From the NCBI GenBank assembly GCA_964638715.1, contig CAZWZF010000029.1:1-55013 (forward strand): 55,013 nucleotides of DNA. The letters run 5' to 3'. The notes under the pieces were generated by a model, which saw nothing but the letters and a program-made list of their open reading frames with translations, was not told where the DNA came from and did no database searches. Each line of letters starts with the position of its first letter. Within the stretch, counting starts at the first letter, position 1. Shown here in pieces: positions 36,166 through 43,558 of this stretch. Both the position numbers and the translations under genes were made by a program. Source of the stretch: JBAXQQ01 sp037131695 (GTDB lineage: Bacteria > Armatimonadota > Hebobacteria > CAIYQO01).

Positions 36166-36262
36166 CTAACCCCTTCCCCAAAGGAGAAGGGGCATATATG
36201 TGATGGTTTTATGATTAAAATTATAGCCCCTCTCCCGCTGGGGAGGGGTTGGGGAGGGGCTT
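36166..36262. repeat. C/G-run inverted repeat between dgoK and aldolase genes
   Basis: CCCCTAACCCCTTCCCC... (left arm from 36166) is imperfectly inverted as CCCCTCTCCC...GGGGAGGGGTTGGGGAGGGG (to 36260, shown in parts). About 97 bp with an A/T-rich loop; of the dispersed intergenic palindrome type. Confidence 0.7.
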
Positions 36263-36326
36263 ATAAGATGGTAAACGTAAGTCCAGACATAATTATCATA
36301 ATTAAAAACAAATAAAGGTTAATGAT

Positions 36327-36974
36327 ATGACACAGTTTTCCTGGGAAATATTTCGGGCTATGCCGCTGGTGGGCATTATCCGCCGCTTGCCGGTAGAGAT
36401 AATTAGTCCATTGGCGTCTGCCGCAATGCGCGGCGGTTTGACTACTATTGAAGTAACGGTGGATTCGCCGGACTTTGCGGCATCGCTGAAAGCTATTCGT
36501 GAAGTGACGGATGGCAAGATGAATATTGGTGCCGGTACGGTCTGTACCCTGGAAGATTTAGATAAAGCGCTGGAAGCAGGAGCAGCATTTATTGTCACAC
36601 CTATTGTAGCTGAAGTAGTTATAAGATCATGCCGTTCCGCTGATATTCCGGTATTCGCCGGGGCATATACACCGACAGAAATTTATCATGCCTGGTCTCT
36701 CGGTGCGGATATGGTGAAAGTATTTCCCGCCGATCAGCTTGGCCCGGCATTTATTCGCAATGTTCGCGCTCCGCTGCCGCAAATACCACTACTGCCTACC
36801 GGTGGCGTTACTCTTGATTCGCTGCCGGCATTCATAAAGGCTGGTGCCACCGGTTTCGGCATCAGCAGTCCGATGTTTCCACCCGCATTGGTCGCAGATA
36901 AAAAATGGGATGAAATAACTGAATTAATACAACAATTTGTGAATACTTATCGGCAAACAATTGATATAATATAA
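36327..36974 (+). CDS. KDPG/KDPGal aldolase (DgoA/Eda family)
   Basis: This 215-residue class I aldolase has VGIIRR, TTIEVT with the general acid/base Glu42, IGAGTV, AGAYTPTEIYHAW (phosphate side; A in place of the usual P), the Schiff-base Lys131 in MVKVFPA, and LLPTGGVT. It splits 2-keto-3-deoxy-6-phospho-sugar acids to pyruvate and glyceraldehyde 3-phosphate. Next to dgoK, the 6-phosphogalactonate form is the likely substrate, although the gluconate form cannot be excluded. AAAGG lies upstream of the ATG. Confidence 0.92.
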   Translation: MTQFSWEIFRAMPLVGIIRRLPVEIISPLASAAMRGGLTTIEVTVDSPDFAASLKAIREVTDGKMNIGAGTVCTLEDLDKALEAGAAFIVTPIVAEVVIRSCRSADIPVFAGAYTPTEIYHAWSLGADMVKVFPADQLGPAFIRNVRAPLPQIPLLPTGGVTLDSLPAFIKAGATGFGISSPMFPPALVADKKWDEITELIQQFVNTYRQTIDII

Positions 36975-37075
36975 TAAGGTATACAGGCAGCATACTGAAA
37001 ACTGCTGTTTTATAAATCCGAACAGGCTTTTGCAAAATCTACTAATTAAGGCGAGTGTCATAAGAAGAAGTATAT

Positions 37076-37151
37076 TCCCGAGTAGCTCAGTTGGCAGAGC
37101 AGCGGACTGTTAATCCGCTTGTCGTAGGTTCAAGTCCTACCTCGGGAGCCA
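37076..37151 (+). tRNA. tRNA-Asn (anticodon GTT)
   Basis: Acceptor TCCCGAG/CTCGGGA with encoded GCCA. The anticodon stem GCGGA/TCCGC has loop CTGTTAA, giving GTT. The T arm GTAGG-TTCAAGT-CCTAC is intact. 76 nt with CCA. Confidence 0.97.
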
Positions 37152-37162
37152 CTAATTCTTTA

Positions 37163-37191
37163 AACCGCCGTCATCTGCCGGCGGTTTTTTT
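37163..37191 (+). terminator. tRNA-Asn terminator
   Basis: AACCGCCG, a short loop and CGGCGGTT followed by seven T, 12 bp after the tRNA. Confidence 0.9.
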
Positions 37192-37281
37192 GTTTTGGTG
37201 TGGATAATGCTTGATAAAAATAACAAAATGAAAGTATAATCAACTACCATAAATAATTGATAAAAGTATATAAATGGGTGA

Positions 37282-37488
37282 CTGTCCCTATTTATTCTAG
37301 GAGAATTTTATGAATGGTTTAAAGGAGCGAAATCATTAATTGATCAGGCCAGACGTCAGTCAATTGTTGCAAATGGTGCAAAAATTCGATGGTACGTAGC
37401 TGAAGAAAAAGCGGCTAATGCTATGCGTTTATTGCTGAATAATGAAGGTATTAAAGGTATTGAAATAATTTTCAAACCTATGAAATGA
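37282..37488 (+). pseudogene. Orphan toxin C-terminal fragment (Tox-REase-5-like)
   Basis: A 68-codon open stretch without a good start codon reads EWFKGAKSLIDQARRQ ... IRWYVAEEKAANAM ... NNEGIKGIEIIF and ends at TGA 37486. The pattern KSLIDQARRQ, W-x-VAEEKAA and GIKGI is what I recognise from C-terminal restriction-endonuclease-fold toxin tips of polymorphic toxin systems. The long secreted N-terminus normally attached is missing, and the stretch begins right after a repeat-like TGGGTGACTGTCCC. An Imm52-like immunity gene follows 9 bp later. The block is visibly A/T-rich. It looks like a displaced toxin tip, an orphan cassette or the remnant of a larger locus. The family call is from memory. 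Confidence 0.62.
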
Positions 37489-37497
37489 GGAATTAAA

Positions 37498-38208
37498 ATG
37501 AATTATATAGAGTCATATTATATCGCTGTATATTGGGGATCACGAGAAGAATCTTTAGACATTTGCACAAAGAAAGTGATTGATTTTTTTTCTATTCTTT
37601 CTGAGATGAACTCATCCTTTGAAAAGTGGTTTGAGAAGGGATATTCTCGAAAAAAAGCACTTGAGCACCAATATATATTTGAATATGATAAGATTAATAA
37701 ATCTCTTTTAAAAAGTCGAATTAAAACAGATATTGGCAATATTATTATTGAAAATTTAGGATATAGTTTTTCAACATGGAATGGTTTGCAAGAAGGTGAA
37801 GTTACAGGGATATCAATTCATTGTAATACTTCAGCAAATTGTGTTTCAAATAATGTTGTAATAAATCTACCAAGTAATAAAGAAATTTATGATGACATTT
37901 ATAAAATAGATTTTATTTTAAGGATGTTTAATTTATTAATTGAAGTGTGGCATCCAGAACAAATTGTAATGACATCAAAACAATTGCGTGATTATGTTTC
38001 TGCAAATGATGATACACCGCTTATAGGTTGGATAACATATTTGAATACTCAAAAGAAATTGGAGAAATTATTAAATTTTTGTAGAATGGATTATGATAAA
38101 GATGGTGTAATTTTAATTGCTGAAGATGAGTGCGCTTCTATTAATAATATCAAACAAGCTGATGAGATAAAAAAAATACAATCTATAATAAATAAAGAAC
38201 GATGGTGA
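37498..38208 (+). CDS. Imm52-like immunity protein
   Basis: This 236-residue protein has no signal peptide. Its start YYIAVYWGSREESLDICTKK, then SSFEKWFEKGYSRKKALE, matches the pattern I know for Imm52 (YxxGxYWGxRxESLxxCAxR ... FxxWFxKGxSRKxAL). Imm52 proteins neutralise nuclease tips of polymorphic toxins such as Tox-REase-5, and the matching toxin fragment ends 9 bp upstream. TGAGGAATTAAA gives a ribosome site. Base composition is A/T-rich compared with the genes on either side, consistent with horizontal transfer. As the toxin has lost its delivery part, this may now be an orphan protective gene. Confidence 0.72.
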   Translation: MNYIESYYIAVYWGSREESLDICTKKVIDFFSILSEMNSSFEKWFEKGYSRKKALEHQYIFEYDKINKSLLKSRIKTDIGNIIIENLGYSFSTWNGLQEGEVTGISIHCNTSANCVSNNVVINLPSNKEIYDDIYKIDFILRMFNLLIEVWHPEQIVMTSKQLRDYVSANDDTPLIGWITYLNTQKKLEKLLNFCRMDYDKDGVILIAEDECASINNIKQADEIKKIQSIINKERW

Positions 38209-38243
38209 ATTTATTTTTTTTCTGTCCTCCCCCCCGCACATTT

Positions 38244-38359
38244 TTTTCTCCGTACAAAAAGCTTAAAACAGCCTAATTCGAGAGGGAAAGGTTTTGTGTC
38301 ATCTCCCACGAATATTATTTTTCTCCATTTAAAATGTCTAAAACAGCCTAATTCGAGAG
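38244..38359. repeat. 75-bp tandem repeat with 21-bp perfect core
   Basis: TAAAACAGCCTAATTCGAGAG occurs at 38264-38284 and 38339-38359, exactly 75 bp apart. The preceding 20 bp (TTTTCTCC ...) are also similar in both. There are two copies only, after the immunity gene and before the GC-rich patch. The rest of 38209-38622 has no supported gene. Confidence 0.85.
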
Positions 38360-38622
38360 AGGAATTACAATTTTTGAATATATACGTGGCGTAGTAGAAT
38401 TTTTATTAAAGGAAAATAAATGCTGATTTTAGGCTTGTTATTTGGGTACAGCGAAAAGTACCGCCGATCCGTCACAATTTCCCGTTCGACGTAGACATCT
38501 GCTGAGAAAAAATGTCCGCCTATGACAGCGAAATGCGCGCCTTCAGGGATGCTCTTTCGCCATGCTGTCGGCATGGGTGGTCGGTGTATGTGGGATGTCA
38601 TCATCCCAAGAAAGGAAGGAGC

Positions 38623-38925
38623 ATGGTGCAACGCCTGAAACATGGTCCAGTGAATGCGGCGACAGTGTTGCCGCCAGCCCTCGTCACCGCCTTGCAGCAG
38701 CTGTCGGCAGGGCAGCACATCTATATTCCAGCGATAGAGTCGCCGGTCGCCCGCCGCTGGCGTGAGGCGCGACAGGCCCAGCAGCACGGCACATCACTCC
38801 CGATGATTGCGCGGCAACTCGGCATCGCGCCGCGGGCGGTGGAGCGCCTGCTGACCGACAGATTCATATCAATTACCGGCTGGCGCAGTCGATTTGGGCA
38901 ATTTTTTCGGCCGCAGTCATTCTGA
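38623..38925 (+). CDS. Mor/CD3324-like helix-turn-helix protein, possible fragment
   Basis: This 100-residue protein starts at ATG 38623 after an excellent AAGGAAGGAG site. ATVLPPALVTALQQLSAGQHIYIP and then GTSLPMIARQLGIAPRAVERLL match the layout of the small Mor-transcription-activator/CD3324-like family: amphipathic N-terminal helices, the GxxIYIP turn, then a helix-turn-helix. The last 20 residues after ERLL do not look like the family and overlap the next gene by 32 bp, so the natural end was probably replaced at a junction near 38855-38870. The patch is clearly richer in G/C than the A/T-rich toxin-immunity block before it. Mor-type regulators are often phage-borne. Confidence 0.5.
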   Translation: MVQRLKHGPVNAATVLPPALVTALQQLSAGQHIYIPAIESPVARRWREARQAQQHGTSLPMIARQLGIAPRAVERLLTDRFISITGWRSRFGQFFRPQSF

Positions 38926-41914
38926 CCCGAATGGCAATGATGACCTTGTCCGCTGGCGTGATATGCAGGATGAGGAAGGCGGCAAATTGGCATCCAAATT
39001 GCGTGAAATAATGGGTGATAAGATACAGCCTCTGGTAGATAGTGATGATTCCGGAACCTGGCTTAGTGTGCTTCGTTCCGGTCAATGCCGATATATCAAC
39101 GCCGTAAATCTGCATTTATTGCCGCAGCCTTGGGAAGATTTGCATCGCTATGTTGGATACGAAAATACAACTTTCCCGGTGAAGACAAAGATTCACCTGA
39201 ATCTTCCTGCGGTGCCGCAACCGGTGGTATATGATGTCTTTAATGGTAAATTAGCATCCTTGTACAAAGAAAATAATGGATGGTCGACTGAAGCTGATAT
39301 GTCTATTTTCCCTGGTGCGATTCTCGCAATTCTGCCCAGGACAATTGAAAATGTTCAATTAAATACTGGATTAGCAATTGACCGGTCTGCGATTAGGATG
39401 GTTGCTAAAATAGTAGACAGTAAGGGTAATCTCATTGACGGTGCAATACCGCTTCATATAAAACTTGCAAATGCAAACGGAGATATCCGTTATGATTTAT
39501 ACAGGATAGCGCGTGGTGGACAGTGCGATCAGGAATTGCCGCTGTCAGCCAATGATTTCGCGGGATTGTGGACTATTACTGTACAGGAATTGTTTGGCGG
39601 ACATCAGTCTGTCGGAAAAATCAACATAATTCTGCCAACTTTACCAGTTATGGCATCAGATACGGCTCCGAAAGTGGAATGGACCCGCATTACTGAGGCA
39701 GTGACTGCATTAAAGACAGCAAAAACTATCGCTTTGCTGGTCGCTAAAAATCAGCAGGATACATTCAAGCCTGTCATTGATGCCGCTATACAATCTCTAA
39801 GTCTGCCAGACCGTAAAATAATTCAGGTATCCGCAGAAGATTATCTTAATGAACGCGTTACTGACGGGTGGGATAAGTTTAAAGTGGGTGATTATGCACC
39901 AGCCATTAAACTTCACCCAAAACAATACGACCTTATAGTTACTTTTGCAACTGCCGCACTTCTAAGTAAAGTTGTTCCAGCTGATTTATGCGCTATAAAG
40001 CCTTCCGCAATTGATCCGGGACCGGGCCGTGCATTAGTTCAGTTTGTTGCCATGCCAGTATTTGATAACGAAGATGGGTTGGCAATTCAGGCTGGCGATG
40101 TTGATGGATTAGTGCTGGCGGCAGACTCTCTTCGGCTGCCACCAGTGATTTCAACAGCAGAAGCAGTAAAACCGGTTGCAGTAAAACCATTGCCAGGCCA
40201 ATCATCAATAGCATCAGTACCGGGAATTCACCAGTTTGTCGGTATTCCAATTGGTCAGGTATCCGCTACACCAGATGGACAGCGGATAGCAGTAGCAATG
40301 AAAGGCTGGGGGAATAATTTATTTGTTCTCAGTGCTGATGGCAAGGTGATTAATGGTGATTTGTCTGGCAAATATTTCCCGTTGGATGTAGTTGCTGTGC
40401 CGGATGGTTTTTGGTTAACCAGTTACGAGAATGACGCGACTTGCGCATATTGGAAACATTATGACCGTGATGGCAAGCCGACGCTTCGCCTGGCTGCAGA
40501 TGGACAGCGATTTGGCGGCGCACGCGACTGGTCGGCAAACCACCCGATTGTTGAGCGCGAGCGTTTTCGTCCACAGGCAAGCTTTAGCACAACACGCGAT
40601 GGACACTTCGCCGCGGTTGGCGGCAGCAGGGGAATTGCTGTTTGGGATTTAATTCAGCAAAAAGTAATTTGGCGGGATGACACTGTTCATCATACTGTGC
40701 CTTTAAGTCAAAAAGGTAATGTAACACCGGATGCAAGCATGTTCCCTCAGGTTAAATTATCACCGGATGGCAGCATGATGGTCTTGCAGCATGGCGGTAA
40801 AGTTTTACTGCGTGATGGTAAAACCGGAGTATCAAAAGGCGAGCAAAGTCTGCCGCAAGGGGCTTCCCTGGGACGTACCCGAGTATTCAATGGCAGCAGA
40901 CTGGTGGTAGGCGACCAGGAGTTTTTTGCTTATCGCGATGGCAAGCCATTATGGCATTGGAAAGCGCCGACTGACGTTAATGCCGTTGCATTTGCCGATG
41001 ATGGTTTGCATTTTGCGATTGGCGAACCAAATGGCACTATCAGAATATTAAATGGCAGCGGGCAAATCGGCGGATATGTCGCACCGGTGGGAGGAGTTGA
41101 TAGTCTTGACATGCTGCCGGATGCATCCAAAGTTGCATTTTCCACCAGTGGCGGACAGGTGGGTGTGCTTGATATAAATGGAAAGGTGTTGTGGCAGATA
41201 AATGTAGTCAGCCGCTCACAAATTTCATTCCTTGGCGCTGCAGGTGAAACAGTGGTTGGCGATTGGCGGGGAATGGTATACCGTTTTAATGCTGCCGGAC
41301 AGCAGCTTTGGACAGTTGATCTGACTCAACGCGTTTATCGTGATGACGCTGAGAAGGTATTAACCACTCCTGATGCTACACCGACATTGCGGGTTCCGGC
41401 TCCGATGATTAAACCCGCATCTGAACTTGATGCTGCACGAAAATTGGCTATACAGGGCATAACCTACCTGTCAACCAGCGGTTGGCGCGGTCCGGTACAG
41501 ATAACTCAGCGTGAATCAGCATTAATAGATGGTAAAAAGGAAGGTTTAAAATTGTCGTGGTTCACCAGCGGTTACGGTTCATTTACCGATAAAACCTGCC
41601 GCGATGGCGCATATTGGCTGGCAGGAGCACCTGCGGCACCTGCATTTGATATAAAACTTGCGCAGGCATCATCTGTAAATGCTGTTGCCATATATGAAGA
41701 TACCGCTCATCCAGAAGCTATTCCGCAGGAAATTAAGATAGAAGCATGGGTGGACGGAAATTGGACGACAGTTTGTCATGATTTGTGGGTAGATTCATCA
41801 ACACATATACATAATTTCCCGCCGATTACTACCGATAAATTAAGATACACGGTAATGGGAGACCTTTATAAAAATTTGTGGACAACAGAAATTGAGGTGT
41901 ATAAAACACCGTAA
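38894..41914 (+). pseudogene. 5'-truncated large propeller/discoidin protein
   Basis: The open frame extends back only to 38855, with a TTG at 38894 and the first ATG at 38963. There is no signal peptide, and it begins in mid-domain (SHSDPNGNDDLVRW ... YINAVNLHLLPQPWEDLHRY). The visible parts are an N-terminal remnant (to about residue 270) like the later domains of large glycosidase-type proteins; a domain of about 170 residues (EAVTALKTAKTIALLVAKNQ); a WD/PQQ-like propeller from about residue 450 (VSATPDGQRIAVAM, VKLSPDGSMMVLQHG, GQVGVLDINGKVLWQI); and a C-terminal discoidin-like domain (KLSWFTSGYGSF ... FDIKLAQASSVNAVAIYED). Relatives in this window are exported, so loss of the 5' end would stop function. 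A terminator hairpin follows. Confidence 0.68.
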
Positions 41915-41916
41915 AT

Positions 41917-41957
41917 AGTTGATAGTTGATAGTTGAAAGTTTACAGTTGACAGTTAT
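41917..41957. repeat. Six 7-nt tandem units (AGTTGAT type)
   Basis: AGTTGAT, AGTTGAT, AGTTGAA, AGTTTAC, AGTTGAC and AGTTAT lie head to tail directly after the stop codon. Confidence 0.85.
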
Positions 41958-41977
41958 TATAAAGTCAGGATGTTAAT

Positions 41978-42013
41978 AAAATTACCCCTTTCCTATCGGG
42001 AAGGGGTAATTTT
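41978..42013. terminator. Bidirectional terminator between convergent genes
   Basis: A perfect 13-bp stem (AAAATTACCCCTT/AAGGGGTAATTTT) with a 10-nt loop and T-runs on both strands. It reaches into the stop codon of the transporter gene. Confidence 0.9.
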
Positions 42014-43286
42014 ATTTCAGCATCCCCATAACCTGCAATCCCAGCCAGACTGCACTCATGATCGCTATCAATCCGACGGAACCCCAGGCGATAATGTTGA
42101 ATGGCTTGCTGTTGCTGTAATCACCTAATAGACGTTTGTTATTTGCCAACAATACGATGAACACCATGATGATTGGTACTAATATGCCGTTTATCACCTG
42201 GCTGAATAAAATGAGTTGGAATAACATTTCTTTTGGCGTAAACAGGACTAATAGCGAGCCAACAACTATCATTGCTGTTAACAATCCGAAGAAGATAGGG
42301 GCTTCTTTGAATTTATGGTCAAGTCCGCGTTCCCATCCGAATGCCTCAGTGATTGAATATGCTGTGGTTAACGGTACCGCCGCCGCACCCAATACACTGG
42401 CTCCTAATAAACCCAAGCCAAATAATATTGGTGCTGCGCCATGTACCAGATTCCGCAATGCATTTGCGGCTTCACCAGCGTCAGAAAACATGGGAACACC
42501 ATAACTTTGGTGCAATACCGCAGTGGTAACTATGATGAAAAATGCGATTATATTGGCGGATAATGCGCCGCTTATCACATCAAAACGCCGTAATGGCAGG
42601 TCTTGCTTGCGCTCGCCTTTGTCTACAACGGATGCCTGCAGGTAAAAGGTCATCCAGGGAGCGATGGTAGTACCAATAAGGCCGATTGCAACTTGCAGAT
42701 ATGTAATATCAATTTTTCCGTTATGCGATATCCATTCCGGGTTTGGCACCAGCATCATGTGGAAAATCTCTCCCCAGTTTGGATTAACGGTAAATGCGGC
42801 GATGGGATAGGCGAGGAATAAACCGGCGAAAAGAAGCAATACCCGTTCTGCAATATTATAATTGCCGCGTACCAGCAATAGCCATAACAAGATGGCAAAT
42901 ATCGGCACGGAAATGTACGTTGGAATGCCAAACATATTTCCGGCGGCGGCTACACCGGCAAAATTGGCAGTGGCACTTACGAAATTCGCAAAACCCATAG
43001 TAATCATGGCAAATATTGTCCATTTAACGCCATAATTCTCGCGAATCAGGTCGCTTAATCCCTTGCCGGTAACAGCACCCATACGGGCGCACATTTCAAA
43101 TACCGCGACTAATGGGAAGGTGATGACAAATAGCAGCCACAACATGCTGTATTTATATGCTGCTCCTGCCTGAGCATACGTAGCAATTCCACCGGCGTCA
43201 TTGCCTGCAGATGCAGCCAACAACCCCGGTCCTAAAACAGCTAAATATACAATCCAGCGTGCATTTCTGCGTTTTTTTATCGTCAT
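42012..43286 (-). CDS. Nramp-related divalent metal transporter (NRMT-like)
   Basis: This 424-residue membrane protein has about 11 hydrophobic segments and Nramp signatures such as VLGPGLLAA at the start of TM1. Where classical Mn/Fe transporters have DPGN, this one reads NDAGGIATY: the Asp is kept and the Asn is replaced by Gly. Where TM6 normally has a metal-binding Met (MPH), it reads GTTIAPWMTFY. Those changes resemble the Nramp-related magnesium transporters (NRMT), in which the site binds a hydrated, larger ion. Mg2+ is therefore a better guess than Mn2+ or Fe2+, from motifs only. The ribosome site is weak, and no M-box-like leader was recognised. Confidence 0.87.
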   Translation of the reverse strand: MTIKKRRNARWIVYLAVLGPGLLAASAGNDAGGIATYAQAGAAYKYSMLWLLFVITFPLVAVFEMCARMGAVTGKGLSDLIRENYGVKWTIFAMITMGFANFVSATANFAGVAAAGNMFGIPTYISVPIFAILLWLLLVRGNYNIAERVLLLFAGLFLAYPIAAFTVNPNWGEIFHMMLVPNPEWISHNGKIDITYLQVAIGLIGTTIAPWMTFYLQASVVDKGERKQDLPLRRFDVISGALSANIIAFFIIVTTAVLHQSYGVPMFSDAGEAANALRNLVHGAAPILFGLGLLGASVLGAAAVPLTTAYSITEAFGWERGLDHKFKEAPIFFGLLTAMIVVGSLLVLFTPKEMLFQLILFSQVINGILVPIIMVFIVLLANNKRLLGDYSNSKPFNIIAWGSVGLIAIMSAVWLGLQVMGMLK

Positions 43287-43342
43287 ACCACTGATTACCG
43301 TGCCATTCTAACATAATTTATTTCATCGGTAAAACACGAATC

Positions 43343-43477
43343 AATTACGAATTACGAATTACGAATGATGAATAAAAATTGACAATTGACAATTGACAAT
43401 GGGTAGTTAATCATTATCAGAGTAATTTGTAATTTGTAATTTGTAATTTGTAATTTGTAATTTGTAATTTGTAATTT
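43343..43477. repeat. 7-nt arrays AATTACG, GACAATT and GTAATTT
   Basis: Three AATTACG units (43343-43363), three GACAATT-type units (43381-43401) and eight perfect GTAATTT units (43422-43477). The first and last arrays are near inverse complements, so they can pair as arms of a long hairpin upstream of the 43559 gene. No gene is seen in 43287-43558. Confidence 0.88.
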
Positions 43478-43488
43478 ACAATCAATAC

Positions 43489-43517
43489 TTGCAGGAACTT
43501 ATGCATGGGTGTAGTAT
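43489..43517 (+). promoter_or_regulatory. sigma70-type promoter of 43559 gene
   Basis: TTGCAG (43489-43494), 17 bp, TAGTAT (43512-43517), about 40 bp before the start and just after the 7-nt array. Confidence 0.6.
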
Positions 43518-43558
43518 CTAATATAAGCAACCTAAAAATCTTTTAAAGGATAGTTAAT

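Noticed and set aside
38244..38359. Short CRISPR array or att sites
   Set aside because: Only two copies in direct tandem with a 54-bp interval that is not spacer-like, and no matching sequence was found at tRNA-Asn.
38365..38787. 140-codon open frame on the minus strand
   Set aside because: It runs through the Mor-like gene and the tandem-repeat flank with no ribosome site. The plus-strand reading has a strong AAGGAAGGAG site and recognisable HTH pattern.
43343..43477. CRISPR-like array
   Set aside because: The units are 7 nt and contiguous without spacers, and no cas gene is in the window.
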